A stretch of DNA of 64,000 bases from Aliihoeflea sp. 40Bstr573 (GTDB lineage Bacteria; Pseudomonadota; Alphaproteobacteria; Rhizobiales; Rhizobiaceae). Location of the stretch: assembly GCF_024105655.1 (NCBI RefSeq), contig NZ_JAAAMH010000002.1, positions 310,001 to 374,000 on the forward strand. Reading direction: 5' to 3'. Position numbers and translations under genes: made by a program. The notes under the pieces are model-generated. The model had not been told where the DNA came from and ran no database searches. It saw only the letters and a program-made list of their open reading frames with translations. Below, piece by piece: positions 33,098-41,245 of this stretch. Position 1 is the stretch's first letter, and each line of letters opens with the position of its first letter.

Positions 33098-34906
33098 TCA
33101 TCGCACATGGCTTTCATAGTCGTCCGCGCCATGGTTGGCGGGCGGGCGCGGGACCTCCTGCAGGCGGATGCCGTGGTAGAGCACGATGCGGCCATCCTCG
33201 CGGGTGAACTTCTTCTTCATGATCAGGCCGAACCGCGTCAGCGAAATCGGCTTACCGCCCTGGTCGATCGTGAAGTCGACATAGGCCTGGTAGAAGTCCT
33301 TCGCGCTGACGGGTGGCGCCGTCGCCTCCGCGACGATGCAGCGAGCGCAGAAGGCCGATGTCGGGTCCATCTCGTCGCGATATTCCTGCGTCTTCGCCTT
33401 CACGCTCTCGGGGATCACCAGCCCCTCGGACAGGAAGATCTTCACCCCATCGATCAGCCAGTTGAGGATACCGGGATATTCGGGCGCGAACTGCGCCAGA
33501 ACCTCTTCGAAGGGCAGCTGGTCGGCCTCCGCGATAGTCTTCGGCCAGTGCACCACGGCCATGCGCCGCCAGATGCCGTTATCCGTGCCGCTGATGCGCG
33601 GATAGGCGTTGCCGGACATGTGGCCGACGAAGATGGGCTTGAAGTCGAAATAGCCCTGGAAGAGGTCGCGGACGGTGAAATCCTCACCGCCGGTCAGGTC
33701 CTTCACGAGGTTCTCGCGCAGGTCCTCGCCTTCGGGCATTTCCTTCACGCGCAGGAGCCGGCGGCCATAGAGCCGCGCCATGTCCGGATTTGCAGCGCCA
33801 CCACCCTTGCCCTCGCCGGTGAATGATTCGGACGGCAGCGTCACGGCAATCTCACCGAGCAGCCGGCACAGCGTCTCCATGTAGACCGACTTGCCGTTTG
33901 CGCCGAAACCGTAGTGGAAGAACAGTTTTTGAACCGTCAGGCCGACGAGGCCGAGACCGGAAGCCACCTGCACCATGCGCCGAACGTCAGCCAGCGGCAG
34001 CTTGTCATCCATGAAGTCGAGCCAGCGCGGGCACGTCGCCTTGGCGTCGTAATCGACGGGCACGATCTGCGTGATCAGGTCCTCGCGGGCGTGCCCCTTG
34101 CGGACGAGCAGCTGCACGTCCTTCTGCATGACGAATTGCGCGATCTTGCTGCGGTCGATGGTCGGGTCATCGCCATCTGCGCCCCAAACGGGGTTGGGCA
34201 CGCGCTTTTCCTTCACCCGGAAGGCGAGCGTGTGCCCCTTCACGGCAACCTTCAGCGCGTCGGCGTTGAACTCGTCAGGGCCGCGCATGACATGCGGCGC
34301 GGCGCATGCCAGCATCGCTTCCAGTCGCCCCTTGTTCTTCGACGACACGGCATGGCTATGCCGGCGCTGCACGCGCTTGCGATAGGCCTCAACGGCCTTT
34401 TCGGCCTTTGCGATGACGAGCCGCTCGACCTGCGTCAAATCGTTCGAAGCCTTGGCTTCCGCCGCCTTGGCGCGGTCGACAAGCTCCTGGTCTTCCTTCG
34501 TCATCTTCAGGACGCCCGCCTCGAGCGCAATACGCCCGCCGAGCTTCTGCGCGATTGCAAGCGCCCGGGGGTCGCCGGTGTCAATGTCCCAGTGATCGCC
34601 CGCCCATACGGCGAACGCAGCCTTGCGCGCTTTCGATTGCGCGAGCACGAGCAGATCCTCGCCGAAATGGGCAAGCAGCCGCTCCGCATTGTCGGTGTCC
34701 GAATGGTCGAGTGCAGCGCAGCGCGCCACGGTGTCCATGTCGACGCGCTCGCCGTCACGATGCGAAATGCCGGCCTCGCCTTCGTCGGCATCATCCGCGA
34801 CAGTTCGATCCTGGCCTGAAGGGGTTGCGGGGCCAAGCAGCGCCGCCTGCCGCTCCGCCTCGGCAAGGATCGCGCCGACCTGGTCGGGCAGTTTCTTCTT
34901 GGTCAC
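33098..34906 (-). CDS. D5/P4-type helicase-primase
   Basis: This is a 602-residue protein. Walker A is YGFGANGKS at 332-340, followed by the SF3 helicase core (DMARLYGRRLLRVKEMPEG, DLTGGEDFTVRDLF, MSGNAYPRISGTDNGIWRR), as in the D5/P4 alpha family. The N-terminal ~280 residues include a D5 N-like region. It unwinds phage DNA at the origin. It overlaps the Toprim primase gene by 4 nt, so both are made together. Confidence 0.85.
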   Translation of the reverse strand: MTKKKLPDQVGAILAEAERQAALLGPATPSGQDRTVADDADEGEAGISHRDGERVDMDTVARCAALDHSDTDNAERLLAHFGEDLLVLAQSKARKAAFAVWAGDHWDIDTGDPRALAIAQKLGGRIALEAGVLKMTKEDQELVDRAKAAEAKASNDLTQVERLVIAKAEKAVEAYRKRVQRRHSHAVSSKNKGRLEAMLACAAPHVMRGPDEFNADALKVAVKGHTLAFRVKEKRVPNPVWGADGDDPTIDRSKIAQFVMQKDVQLLVRKGHAREDLITQIVPVDYDAKATCPRWLDFMDDKLPLADVRRMVQVASGLGLVGLTVQKLFFHYGFGANGKSVYMETLCRLLGEIAVTLPSESFTGEGKGGGAANPDMARLYGRRLLRVKEMPEGEDLRENLVKDLTGGEDFTVRDLFQGYFDFKPIFVGHMSGNAYPRISGTDNGIWRRMAVVHWPKTIAEADQLPFEEVLAQFAPEYPGILNWLIDGVKIFLSEGLVIPESVKAKTQEYRDEMDPTSAFCARCIVAEATAPPVSAKDFYQAYVDFTIDQGGKPISLTRFGLIMKKKFTREDGRIVLYHGIRLQEVPRPPANHGADDYESHVR

Positions 34907-36150
34907 GCGCGGTCCTCATAGGCTTGGTCGGCATTTGCCAGCATGGCCGCGAAGTCGGTCCCTGGCCGCGGCCACACGACGGGGATCAGCCGCCCTTCGC
35001 GCGCATGCCGCGCTTTTGCGCGCGCCATGGCGGACGCGGTAAAGACCCGCTCCGAATCTGCATCGGCCAGCAGCACCAGTTCGCCGACATGGTCGGGCAC
35101 GACCATCGCGTCGGGCTCGTCGTCCTTTTGCGCAGCAGGAACAGGGCCGGGGATCATCACCGGCCGCTCGACGCCATTGCGGTCGGGCTTGGTCAGGGTC
35201 GGATGTGCGAAGCGTGATTTGGGTTCGGCCGGCCCGGCGAGATTGCCGAGATCGCCGGCCGCGAAATAGAACGTGTCGGCACGCACCTCTTCCCAGCGCG
35301 CGAAGGCGAGTGTGTTTTCGATCCCTTCGGCGCCCAGCCAGCGCTCGGCCGAGGGGTCGCCAGCCAGAGGAATGACGCCGCCCTTCTTCGATCCGCGCAT
35401 TTTCTTGGTTGGCAGAGCCGCGCGCGTTTCCGGGTCGACGAGGCGCGGCCGAAATTTCGGCCCCTGTCGCAAATCGATCCATGTCTGGTGGCAGCCGATG
35501 ACAATGCCGGCGGCATCGATGAATGGCGCGACCATGCCGGGGCCGCTGTAGAGCTCGAGCGAATGGCCGCGCTCGTCATTGCCGTGCCAGTAGGACAAGG
35601 CAACTTGGAAACGTAGCCAGCCGCCTGGCGCCATTCCGCATCCACGCGCACGCAGATAATCGGACGCCAGAGTGCCTTCAATCGGCCCGGCCGCGCGATA
35701 GATCCCGCGCGCCCGTTCCCGCTCGCGCTCGCGATAATCGCGTTGGGAGGCATGCCGCGCCGCGACCTCTTCATAGTGCTGCATGCGCAGATCCTCGAGC
35801 CGCTTCAGGCGCGCTTCGCGCTCGGCAGGCTCTTCGCGCTCGGCGATATCCGGCACCGCTAGGCCGGTCACGGCCGAGCACGCCTCAAGGAACGTCGCGC
35901 GCCGCTTCAGGTCGAGTTCGAGAATGTGCCCGGCCAGCCCGAGCGCATCCCCGCCGCCGACTCCGCCGGCGCGGCAGTTCCATTTGTTCTTCTGCGTGTT
36001 GAACGCGAAGGTGTCAGTCCCGCCGCAGACGGGGCACGGCTGCGCATGCTCGAACCGCTTGCCCGAGAATTTGAGCCCCAGAAGCGGCGCTGCATCCTCG
36101 ATCGAAACGCCCCGCGCACGCTCGACCAGCTCGTCCACCGCGGCGTTCAC
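34903..36150 (-). CDS. Zinc-binding Toprim DNA primase
   Basis: This is a 415-residue protein. A CHC2-like zinc region (CPVCGGTDTFAF...KWNCRAGG) spans residues ~39-65. The C-terminal Toprim part includes GAEGIENTLAFAR and LLADADSE, with the acidic residues of the catalytic centre. It primes DNA synthesis with the D5 helicase encoded next. Start MNAAVDELVERARG is supported by overlap with the next small gene. Confidence 0.85.
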   Translation of the reverse strand: MNAAVDELVERARGVSIEDAAPLLGLKFSGKRFEHAQPCPVCGGTDTFAFNTQKNKWNCRAGGVGGGDALGLAGHILELDLKRRATFLEACSAVTGLAVPDIAEREEPAEREARLKRLEDLRMQHYEEVAARHASQRDYRERERERARGIYRAAGPIEGTLASDYLRARGCGMAPGGWLRFQVALSYWHGNDERGHSLELYSGPGMVAPFIDAAGIVIGCHQTWIDLRQGPKFRPRLVDPETRAALPTKKMRGSKKGGVIPLAGDPSAERWLGAEGIENTLAFARWEEVRADTFYFAAGDLGNLAGPAEPKSRFAHPTLTKPDRNGVERPVMIPGPVPAAQKDDEPDAMVVPDHVGELVLLADADSERVFTASAMARAKARHAREGRLIPVVWPRPGTDFAAMLANADQAYEDRA

Positions 36151-36338
36151 TTGCGCGCTCCTGGCATGCGTCCGTTCAACTCGGCAATCTTGCGATCTAC
36201 CTCACGCCAGCATTCGGAAGGCGAGCGGCCTTGGCGAACCTCGTCGGCAAGTTTCACGACGGCACTGACAAAATTCTTGCGTGCGCCGCCCGTATATCGG
36301 CGCGCGTCCACGCGGTCGCGTTCGCAATCCCGGTTCAT
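36147..36338 (-). CDS. 63-residue basic phage protein
   Basis: Starts MNRDCERDRVDARRYTGG and ends MPGARK. Mostly charged helix (KLADEVRQGRSPSECWREVDRKIAEL). Start and stop overlap both neighbours by ATGA, which supports expression. Function unknown. Confidence 0.6.
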   Translation of the reverse strand: MNRDCERDRVDARRYTGGARKNFVSAVVKLADEVRQGRSPSECWREVDRKIAELNGRMPGARK

Positions 36339-36544
36339 TCGGCCGACTCCGTCTGGAGCGGTGCCAAGCTGTGGCGAGCCGGCACATGGCTGGCGAGATC
36401 GCCGATGTCGGCGAGGCGCAGCCCGGTGCAAGCGCCGATCTCCGAGACGCCTTTGTCAGCCTCGAACATCAGCAGCACCGCTTCGCGCTGCATGGCGGGT
36501 GGCAGGGCCGAAAACCCGGCGCGCTGGATGGTTGGAAAGCTCAT
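36335..36544 (-). CDS. Small putative HTH protein
   Basis: This is a 69-residue protein starting MSFPTIQRAGFSALPPAM. The middle (AVLLMFEADKGVSEIGACTGL) resembles a helix-turn-helix. It precedes the primase in the early leftward operon. A role in transcription or origin binding is possible but not shown. Confidence 0.55.
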   Translation of the reverse strand: MSFPTIQRAGFSALPPAMQREAVLLMFEADKGVSEIGACTGLRLADIGDLASHVPARHSLAPLQTESAE

Positions 36545-36559
36545 GATCGACCCCCTGTT

Positions 36560-36820
36560 TCAGTGCGCATCACGTGAGACGTCGTCGCCTTGCTTCGCGC
36601 CGGGCGGGCGGTAGAAGGCGCGGAAGGAGACGGCGAGCCAGTCGCACACCGCGATCACCTTGGCCGCCGAGACGTGCTGTCCGCTCGACAGGCGCGACAG
36701 GTCAGACGCCGTCACGCCGATCTCGGCCGCGCAGACGCGCCAGCCGCGCCCGTCGGCCGAAAGGCGGTCGCGCAGGATCAGCCCAAGGCCGCGATAGTCG
36801 TAGGAGGCCCGCGGCTCCAT
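36560..36820 (-). CDS. Small XRE-type HTH protein
   Basis: This is an 86-residue protein. The segment WRVCAAEIGVTASDLSRLSSG is a typical XRE/Cro helix-turn-helix, followed by a short helical tail. One of a run of three small HTH proteins in the early operon. The ATG at 36820 overlaps the stop of the preceding gene. Confidence 0.7.
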   Translation of the reverse strand: MEPRASYDYRGLGLILRDRLSADGRGWRVCAAEIGVTASDLSRLSSGQHVSAAKVIAVCDWLAVSFRAFYRPPGAKQGDDVSRDAH

Positions 36821-37053
36821 CAGCGTGCCTCCGCCTTCAGGAACCGGTTGGCCGGTTCGCCCATCCAGGCGGCGAGCGCTATGAACTCGTCTTCGCCGGG
36901 GTTACGCCCTGCGGTGGCGCGCGACACGGCATCCGGCGTCACCTCGGCAAGCCGGGCAAGCGCGCCGACGCTCACGCCGCGGTGCACCCGCCGCGCCTCA
37001 AGGAACAGCGCGAACATCTGGAAATCGTAGCGCTTCGGATCGAACCCGCTCAT
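36820..37053 (-). CDS. Small XRE-type HTH protein
   Basis: This is a 77-residue protein starting MSGFDPKRYDFQMFALF. The segment VGALARLAEVTPDAVSRATAG is an XRE-type HTH. Start and stop overlap neighbours by ATGA. Directly downstream of the helicase-methyltransferase gene, so it may regulate early genes or accompany that enzyme. Confidence 0.7.
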   Translation of the reverse strand: MSGFDPKRYDFQMFALFLEARRVHRGVSVGALARLAEVTPDAVSRATAGRNPGEDEFIALAAWMGEPANRFLKAEAR

Positions 37054-39671
37054 TGCGCCGCCTCGGTCTGGGGCGTCTCGCGCAGGTCGAGATAGTCGAA
37101 CAGCGACGGGATCGACATCGAGGCCTCGGCGGCCTTGCAATGCGCGACGCCGTCGAGGAAGTAGCCAGGGTTGAGTTCGACGCCGAGACCGCGGCGGCCG
37201 AGTTTGACCGCGCAGTACGGCACGGTCATCAGCCCGCCGAAGGGATCGAAGACCAGGTCGCCCGGATTGGAGAGCTGCGCGATCGCCCGCTCGACGATGT
37301 CGAACTGAAGCGGGCAAAGATGCATCTCCTTGCCCTTGGCCGACTGCACGCCGTTGAGCGTGCGCATGCGCGCGACGTCGGTCCACACGTCGTCATGACG
37401 CGAGTGTGGTGGCAACAACATGAAGGTGGGCGGCAGCGCGCCGCGCATCTCCAGCGCCTCGCCGATCGCTACATGGTGCTCGAAATCGTAGATCGCATCG
37501 AGATTGAACGCCTTCCAGATCTTGTAGACCTGGTCGGCCGGCAGCCCCTGAAACTCCTCCGGCTTCATCGGCCGGTCGCCGGACGAGCGCGAGAACGCGT
37601 GCGCATCGATCTGCCAGCGGGCACGGCTGTAACCGTCCTCGTTGATCCAGGCGTCGGCCTTGCCGTCCCATTCCTTCTTGGCCTTGACGACCGGTACGTC
37701 GGCATAGGAGCGCGCGTCGTCGCTCTGCGGCTTGCGGAACATCAGGAGATATTCCGGCACGCCCGCGCCCATCTTGGTCGCGTCCTTGCACTGCTCGGTC
37801 CATCCGAGGCGATAGGTCTGGTTGTTCTCACGCACGACATCCGTCGTGATTGTCTTCATGCCCATGAAGGCGAAGCCGTGCCGCTTGAAATGGTAGATGC
37901 AGTCGGCATGGAAGGTGGAGAGCGTCTGGAAACCGAAGCCCGTCAATCCGCCCGGAACGACCCGGTCCTTCACATGGATGCAGGCCCATCGGCCAGGCTG
38001 CAGCACGCGCAGGAGCTGCGGCGTCAGGAAGTCCATCTGCGCCCAGAAGTGGTCGTCGTCGTCGGTGTGGCCGAAATCGTTGTAGCTGGGCGTATATTCG
38101 TACTGGGTGGAGAACGGGATCGAGGTGACGATCAGGCCGCAGGAGTTCTCGGCCATGGTCGACGTCTCGAGCACGTTGTCGTTGTTGACGGCAGTGAAGG
38201 TCTCGCCCTTCACTTCGATGCGCTCCACGCCGATCGAACGCTCCAGGGCTTGCGCCATGGCCTGTTCGTTCAGCCGGTATTTCCGGATGATCTCGCTCAT
38301 TTTCTCGACCTGTCGGAGGTGCTGGTTCCACTTGCGCTCGATGATGCGGCGCGTGCCGCGCTCGGCGGCGGTGTAGATGATGTCGACGCGGACCTGCCGG
38401 GTCTGGAGGAATCGAACCAGGCGGTGCCACGATTGGATGAAGTCGTTGAACTTCGCGGTGATGCCGACATAGACGGCGCGATGGCAGTGGCGCTGGAAGT
38501 TGCATCCCGAGCCGAGCATCACCGGCTTGCCGGCGAGGCGCCGGATGTGTCCGTCGGAAAAGTCCGCGATCGATTGCTCGCGCGCTTCGAGGTCCTGGCT
38601 GCCGTAGACCGAGACGAGGTCAGGGATCGCCCGTTCGAGGGCTTCCCGCTCGGCCTCGAGGTCATGCCAGAATATGAAATGATCGTCGGCATCGGCGGCG
38701 CAGATCTCTGCAGCCTTGCCGACGCGCGCCGAAATGCTGTCCCGCTTCTCGCGCGCAGCGCCGATGATGTCGTTGCCTGGATCGCGGATCAGGATGCCCT
38801 GCCCGCTCCGCTCGGTCTCGCGCGTCGACAGGTCGGCTGGCAACTCGTGCCAGTGCAGGTCGACGGGCGGCAGGTCGTAGCCGTCGTCGCTGTAGCCGAG
38901 GTCGGAGGGATTCTGCAGGAAGATCGCCCAGGACGAGACCCACAGCCAGAACTCATCCTCCTTGTGCGGGTGGAGCGTGAGTTGGTCGGCCTTTTCCGAG
39001 TTCCGCTTGAAGAAGCGGGTCTTCGCCTCGCTCACTTCCATGATGCCGAGATAGGCGGCATAGGCGAGCAGCTCGATATAGTCGTTCGGGCTCGGCGTCG
39101 CGGTGGCGACGAAGCGGTAGCGCACGCCCTCCGTGCGAATGCCGGTCTGGCGATCGTCGCCAGCGAAGAGCTTCATGAACTCGCGAAAGGTCTTCGACCC
39201 GCCAAAGCCGCGCAGGCAGGACGCCTCGTCCAGCGACGTCGCGGCGAAGTTGCGCGGATCAAGCTTTCCGTCCCGAACGGTCTCATAATTGGTCAGGAAG
39301 ATCCTGCAGCCGGTCTCGGCGAAGATCGCGCGCGCTTCCTCGATCGTCCGCACGAAGGCGATCGCAATGCCGAGCGTCTTGGCATCGCGCAGGAACTCGC
39401 CGCGCACGCCGAGCGGTGCCACGATCAGGCCAAGCGCGTCGGCTTCGAGATTGTCCAGCGTGCACCGGATCGTCTCGAGCTGCATGAAAGTCTTGCCCAG
39501 ACCGAAGGCGGCAAAGATCGCGCGACGGCCCCCGCGCACACACCATTCGATGATCGCGCGCTGATGATCTTTGCAGATCGGGTTGACGCGTCCGGCCTCG
39601 ATGACGATGCCGACGGGTGCAGCCGTGGCCGTCTTGGCATCGAGGAACTGGCGATAGGCTTCAAGGCTCAT
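37050..39671 (-). CDS. SF2 helicase-DNA methyltransferase fusion
   Basis: This is an 873-residue protein. The N-terminal half is an SNF2/SF2 helicase: Walker A AAFGLGKT at 54-61, a DEAS box at 148-151, TATPSPN near 190-196, and motif VI QSWHRLVRFLQTRQ at 413-426. The C-terminal half is a beta-class amino-methyltransferase: catalytic motif IV TSIPF at 516-520 comes before the SAM motif DPFGG at 809-813. The second residue of motif IV is Ile rather than Pro. It may methylate phage DNA against restriction or as a regulatory mark. No nuclease domain is visible. Start fixed by ATGA overlap with the GcrA-like gene. Confidence 0.82.
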   Translation of the reverse strand: MSLEAYRQFLDAKTATAAPVGIVIEAGRVNPICKDHQRAIIEWCVRGGRRAIFAAFGLGKTFMQLETIRCTLDNLEADALGLIVAPLGVRGEFLRDAKTLGIAIAFVRTIEEARAIFAETGCRIFLTNYETVRDGKLDPRNFAATSLDEASCLRGFGGSKTFREFMKLFAGDDRQTGIRTEGVRYRFVATATPSPNDYIELLAYAAYLGIMEVSEAKTRFFKRNSEKADQLTLHPHKEDEFWLWVSSWAIFLQNPSDLGYSDDGYDLPPVDLHWHELPADLSTRETERSGQGILIRDPGNDIIGAAREKRDSISARVGKAAEICAADADDHFIFWHDLEAEREALERAIPDLVSVYGSQDLEAREQSIADFSDGHIRRLAGKPVMLGSGCNFQRHCHRAVYVGITAKFNDFIQSWHRLVRFLQTRQVRVDIIYTAAERGTRRIIERKWNQHLRQVEKMSEIIRKYRLNEQAMAQALERSIGVERIEVKGETFTAVNNDNVLETSTMAENSCGLIVTSIPFSTQYEYTPSYNDFGHTDDDDHFWAQMDFLTPQLLRVLQPGRWACIHVKDRVVPGGLTGFGFQTLSTFHADCIYHFKRHGFAFMGMKTITTDVVRENNQTYRLGWTEQCKDATKMGAGVPEYLLMFRKPQSDDARSYADVPVVKAKKEWDGKADAWINEDGYSRARWQIDAHAFSRSSGDRPMKPEEFQGLPADQVYKIWKAFNLDAIYDFEHHVAIGEALEMRGALPPTFMLLPPHSRHDDVWTDVARMRTLNGVQSAKGKEMHLCPLQFDIVERAIAQLSNPGDLVFDPFGGLMTVPYCAVKLGRRGLGVELNPGYFLDGVAHCKAAEASMSIPSLFDYLDLRETPQTEAAQ

Positions 39672-40201
39672 CGCCGCCCCCTCGGCTCTTCCGATGCAGC
39701 CTGCTCGCCGCGCGTGCCGGCGCCGGCCACGCGACGGCGATGATGGTCGCACCAGGAGCCGCGCATGGTCGGTAGGCCGCAGAAAAGATGCGGCTCGCCT
39801 GGCGCCGCTTCGTTCACTGGAAACTTGCAATCGCCCCGAAGGCGCAGCTTGCCGATCGGCAGCGCGCGGCTGGCGGCGTCGAAGGCGTAGGCCTCCGCCG
39901 TCGTGATCGGCTGGTGAAAGACCGGATCGCCACTACGCCCTTCCCGCTTGCCGCGCAGGTTGCCTGGATGGACGGGCGCCGCCTTTTTCGGTTTGGTACT
40001 GGGAATGCCCTTCGCCGTGCCGAGGGCAACGGTCGTCTTGACGCTGCGCCCTGTCAGATGAAGGTCGGTCGAGCGATGCACGCGGCCGATGATGGCGGAG
40101 CGCGACACGCCGAGAACCTTGGAAATCTCGCCTGCGCTTTTGCCCGCATGCACGAGGCGGGTCAGCGTCGCCTGGCGCTCTTCTGTCCAGCCGCCGGTCA
40201 T
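39668..40201 (-). CDS. GcrA-like transcription regulator
   Basis: This is a 177-residue protein. Residues 5-46 match the GcrA N-terminal HTH (WTEERQATLTRLVHAGKSAGEISKVLG and SRSAIIGRVHR). The C-terminus has the GcrA-type CKFPV...FCG...WCDHHRRR pattern, the sigma70-contacting domain with Cys/His residues. Host GcrA reads methylated GANTC sites; a phage copy beside a beta-class methyltransferase could act on transcription from marked promoters. ATGA overlaps couple it to neighbours on both sides. Confidence 0.82.
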   Translation of the reverse strand: MTGGWTEERQATLTRLVHAGKSAGEISKVLGVSRSAIIGRVHRSTDLHLTGRSVKTTVALGTAKGIPSTKPKKAAPVHPGNLRGKREGRSGDPVFHQPITTAEAYAFDAASRALPIGKLRLRGDCKFPVNEAAPGEPHLFCGLPTMRGSWCDHHRRRVAGAGTRGEQAASEEPRGRR

Positions 40202-40686
40202 GACGCCCTCCGCAGCCGGCGCTCGCGCAGCGCGAGCTTGCGATAGACGTCCTGCTTGGCTGCGATGCCCTCGCGAACCTCCCGCCGCGCGGTCCCGATC
40301 GTGTCGAGGCAGTCACGCTTGGCAGGATCGGCCGCCGCGAGAACCGCCGGCCCGGCCTCACCCGATTCCTTGATCATGCGTGTGGCGTCGTCATAGGTGA
40401 GCTCATCACCCTCGCCGCCATCCATCGGCACCAGCTTCATGCCGACGAGCCCGGCGATGGTCGACAGAACGTCGTGCGAACCGGTGTCGCGGATCAGGTC
40501 GACGAGGACGTCGATGGGCATGAAGTGCCCCAGCTCCGATGGGCTACCATACTTCGACAGCACAGGCGCATCGACGCGGGTGATCAGGGCGAAGGCATTG
40601 GCGCGCGCCAGAGACAGGTCGCGACGGGTCGCGGCCTTGAGGTCCAGAAGCTCTTCGGGCTGTGTCGGGCGGGGAAGCTTGTTCAC
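40198..40686 (-). CDS. CII/CP76-like phage regulatory protein
   Basis: This is a 162-residue protein from a GTG at 40686, or 168 from a TTG at 40704. The part PIDVLVDLIRDTGSHDVLSTIAGLVGMKLV resembles the helical core of phage CII/CP76 regulators, which would control lysis-lysogeny or early transcription. It lies first after a large palindrome (40719-40743) in the early leftward operon, then leads into GcrA and the methyltransferase. Family match is by pattern only. Confidence 0.5.
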   Translation of the reverse strand: MNKLPRPTQPEELLDLKAATRRDLSLARANAFALITRVDAPVLSKYGSPSELGHFMPIDVLVDLIRDTGSHDVLSTIAGLVGMKLVPMDGGEGDELTYDDATRMIKESGEAGPAVLAAADPAKRDCLDTIGTARREVREGIAAKQDVYRKLALRERRLRRAS

Positions 40687-40718
40687 GGGTCGAACTTTCG
40701 GCAAGGCTTCGCCGTCAA

Positions 40719-40743
40719 GGAAATTTCGAGCCTCGAAATTTCC
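40719..40743. promoter_or_regulatory. 25-bp near-perfect palindrome, candidate operator
   Basis: Arms GGAAATTTCGAG (40719-40730) and CTCGAAATTTCC (40732-40743) flank one base. It lies between the Cro-like and CII-like genes. A second inverted repeat TGCGGGT/ACCCGCA (40772-40791) lies upstream. Neither has a T-run; either could be a protein-binding site or a processing hairpin. Confidence 0.55.
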
Positions 40744-40805
40744 ATGCCAGGCAAGGGATTGGGGGTCATGTTGCGGGTATGAAAACCCGCAGCGAAAACA
40801 TCACA

Positions 40806-40940
40806 TCACGGCGGCGCCCGCTCGGCGCAGTAAAGGCCACGCCGGCCGGCGCAGGAGAGGTGCGGCAGCCGGTCGGCGTGGCAGGAACCCGCTACCAGGG
40901 GGAGCAGCGGGGAGACGAAAACGAAACGGGCGGCGCTCAT
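40806..40940 (-). CDS. 44-residue ORF coupled to the Cro-like gene (uncertain)
   Basis: Starts MSAARFVFVSPLLPLVAGSC in an ATGA overlap with the Cro-like stop. The hydrophobic N-terminus then Arg-rich tail could be a tiny membrane or secreted peptide. No family known; it may be spurious. Confidence 0.3.
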   Translation of the reverse strand: MSAARFVFVSPLLPLVAGSCHADRLPHLSCAGRRGLYCAERAPP

Positions 40941-41161
40941 TCGGCAGCCTCGCTTGGTGCGATGGTGCGAGCACCGAGATTGGCTTCATACAATTCAGCA
41001 GGGTTGGAGCCAGCCAGCTCAATCAGAAGTGTCCAGTGCCGATCCGGAATGCCGATCGATGTCCACTTGTAGACAGCGTCCCGCTGCAGAGCGCCCGCGC
41101 TCCGATCAGCAATCGCTTTAGCGCCACCTGCATCTTTTATAATTTCGGCCACTGTTCTCAT
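40937..41161 (-). CDS. Cro-like regulator, probably from a leaderless mRNA
   Basis: This is a 74-residue protein starting MRTVAEIIKDAGGAKAIADR. It has a compact HTH of YdaS/Cro type (GGAKAIADRSAGALQRDAVYKW). An in-frame ATG at 41173 lies inside the predicted -10 box and is rejected. With a -10 at 41169-41174 the RNA should start about 41161-41163, at or next to this ATG, with no room for a ribosome site. It is first in the leftward early operon and should oppose the C1 repressor. Confidence 0.75.
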   Translation of the reverse strand: MRTVAEIIKDAGGAKAIADRSAGALQRDAVYKWTSIGIPDRHWTLLIELAGSNPAELYEANLGARTIAPSEAAE

Positions 41162-41168
41162 GAGGCAC

Positions 41169-41197
41169 ACCATATGGAATTAAATTCCATGTTTCAA
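41169..41197 (-). promoter_or_regulatory. Leftward early promoter
   Basis: On the minus strand -35 TTGAAA (41197-41192) and -10 TATGGT (41174-41169) are 17 bp apart. The operator at 41174-41190 fills the spacer, so bound repressor would block polymerase. It drives the Cro-like gene and probably the whole leftward operon. Confidence 0.65.
41174..41190. promoter_or_regulatory. Repressor operator 1
   Basis: Perfect 17-bp palindrome ATGGAATTAAATTCCAT in the spacer of the leftward promoter. The core GGAATT(A/T)AATTCC recurs at 41936-41950 and, with one mismatch, at 41908-41920, which flank the other side of the repressor gene. Confidence 0.75.
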
Positions 41198-41245
41198 GCG
41201 CCATATTCCGACCCTTCGGAATTATTTTCAAACTACTCTTCAGCC

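Noticed and set aside
37053-39743. 896-residue plus-strand frame opposite the helicase-methyltransferase
   Set aside because: Antisense shadow in GC-rich DNA; composition is Arg/Gly/Asp-rich without any domain pattern, and the minus-strand protein has clear motifs.
41162-41173. In-frame ATG at 41173 as the Cro-like start
   Set aside because: It lies inside the predicted -10 box of the promoter that must transcribe it.
41174-41245. ATG at 41174 as the C1 start
   Set aside because: It is part of operator 1 and adds 24 residues without HTH character; the protein start at 41246 aligns with the usual repressor N-terminus.
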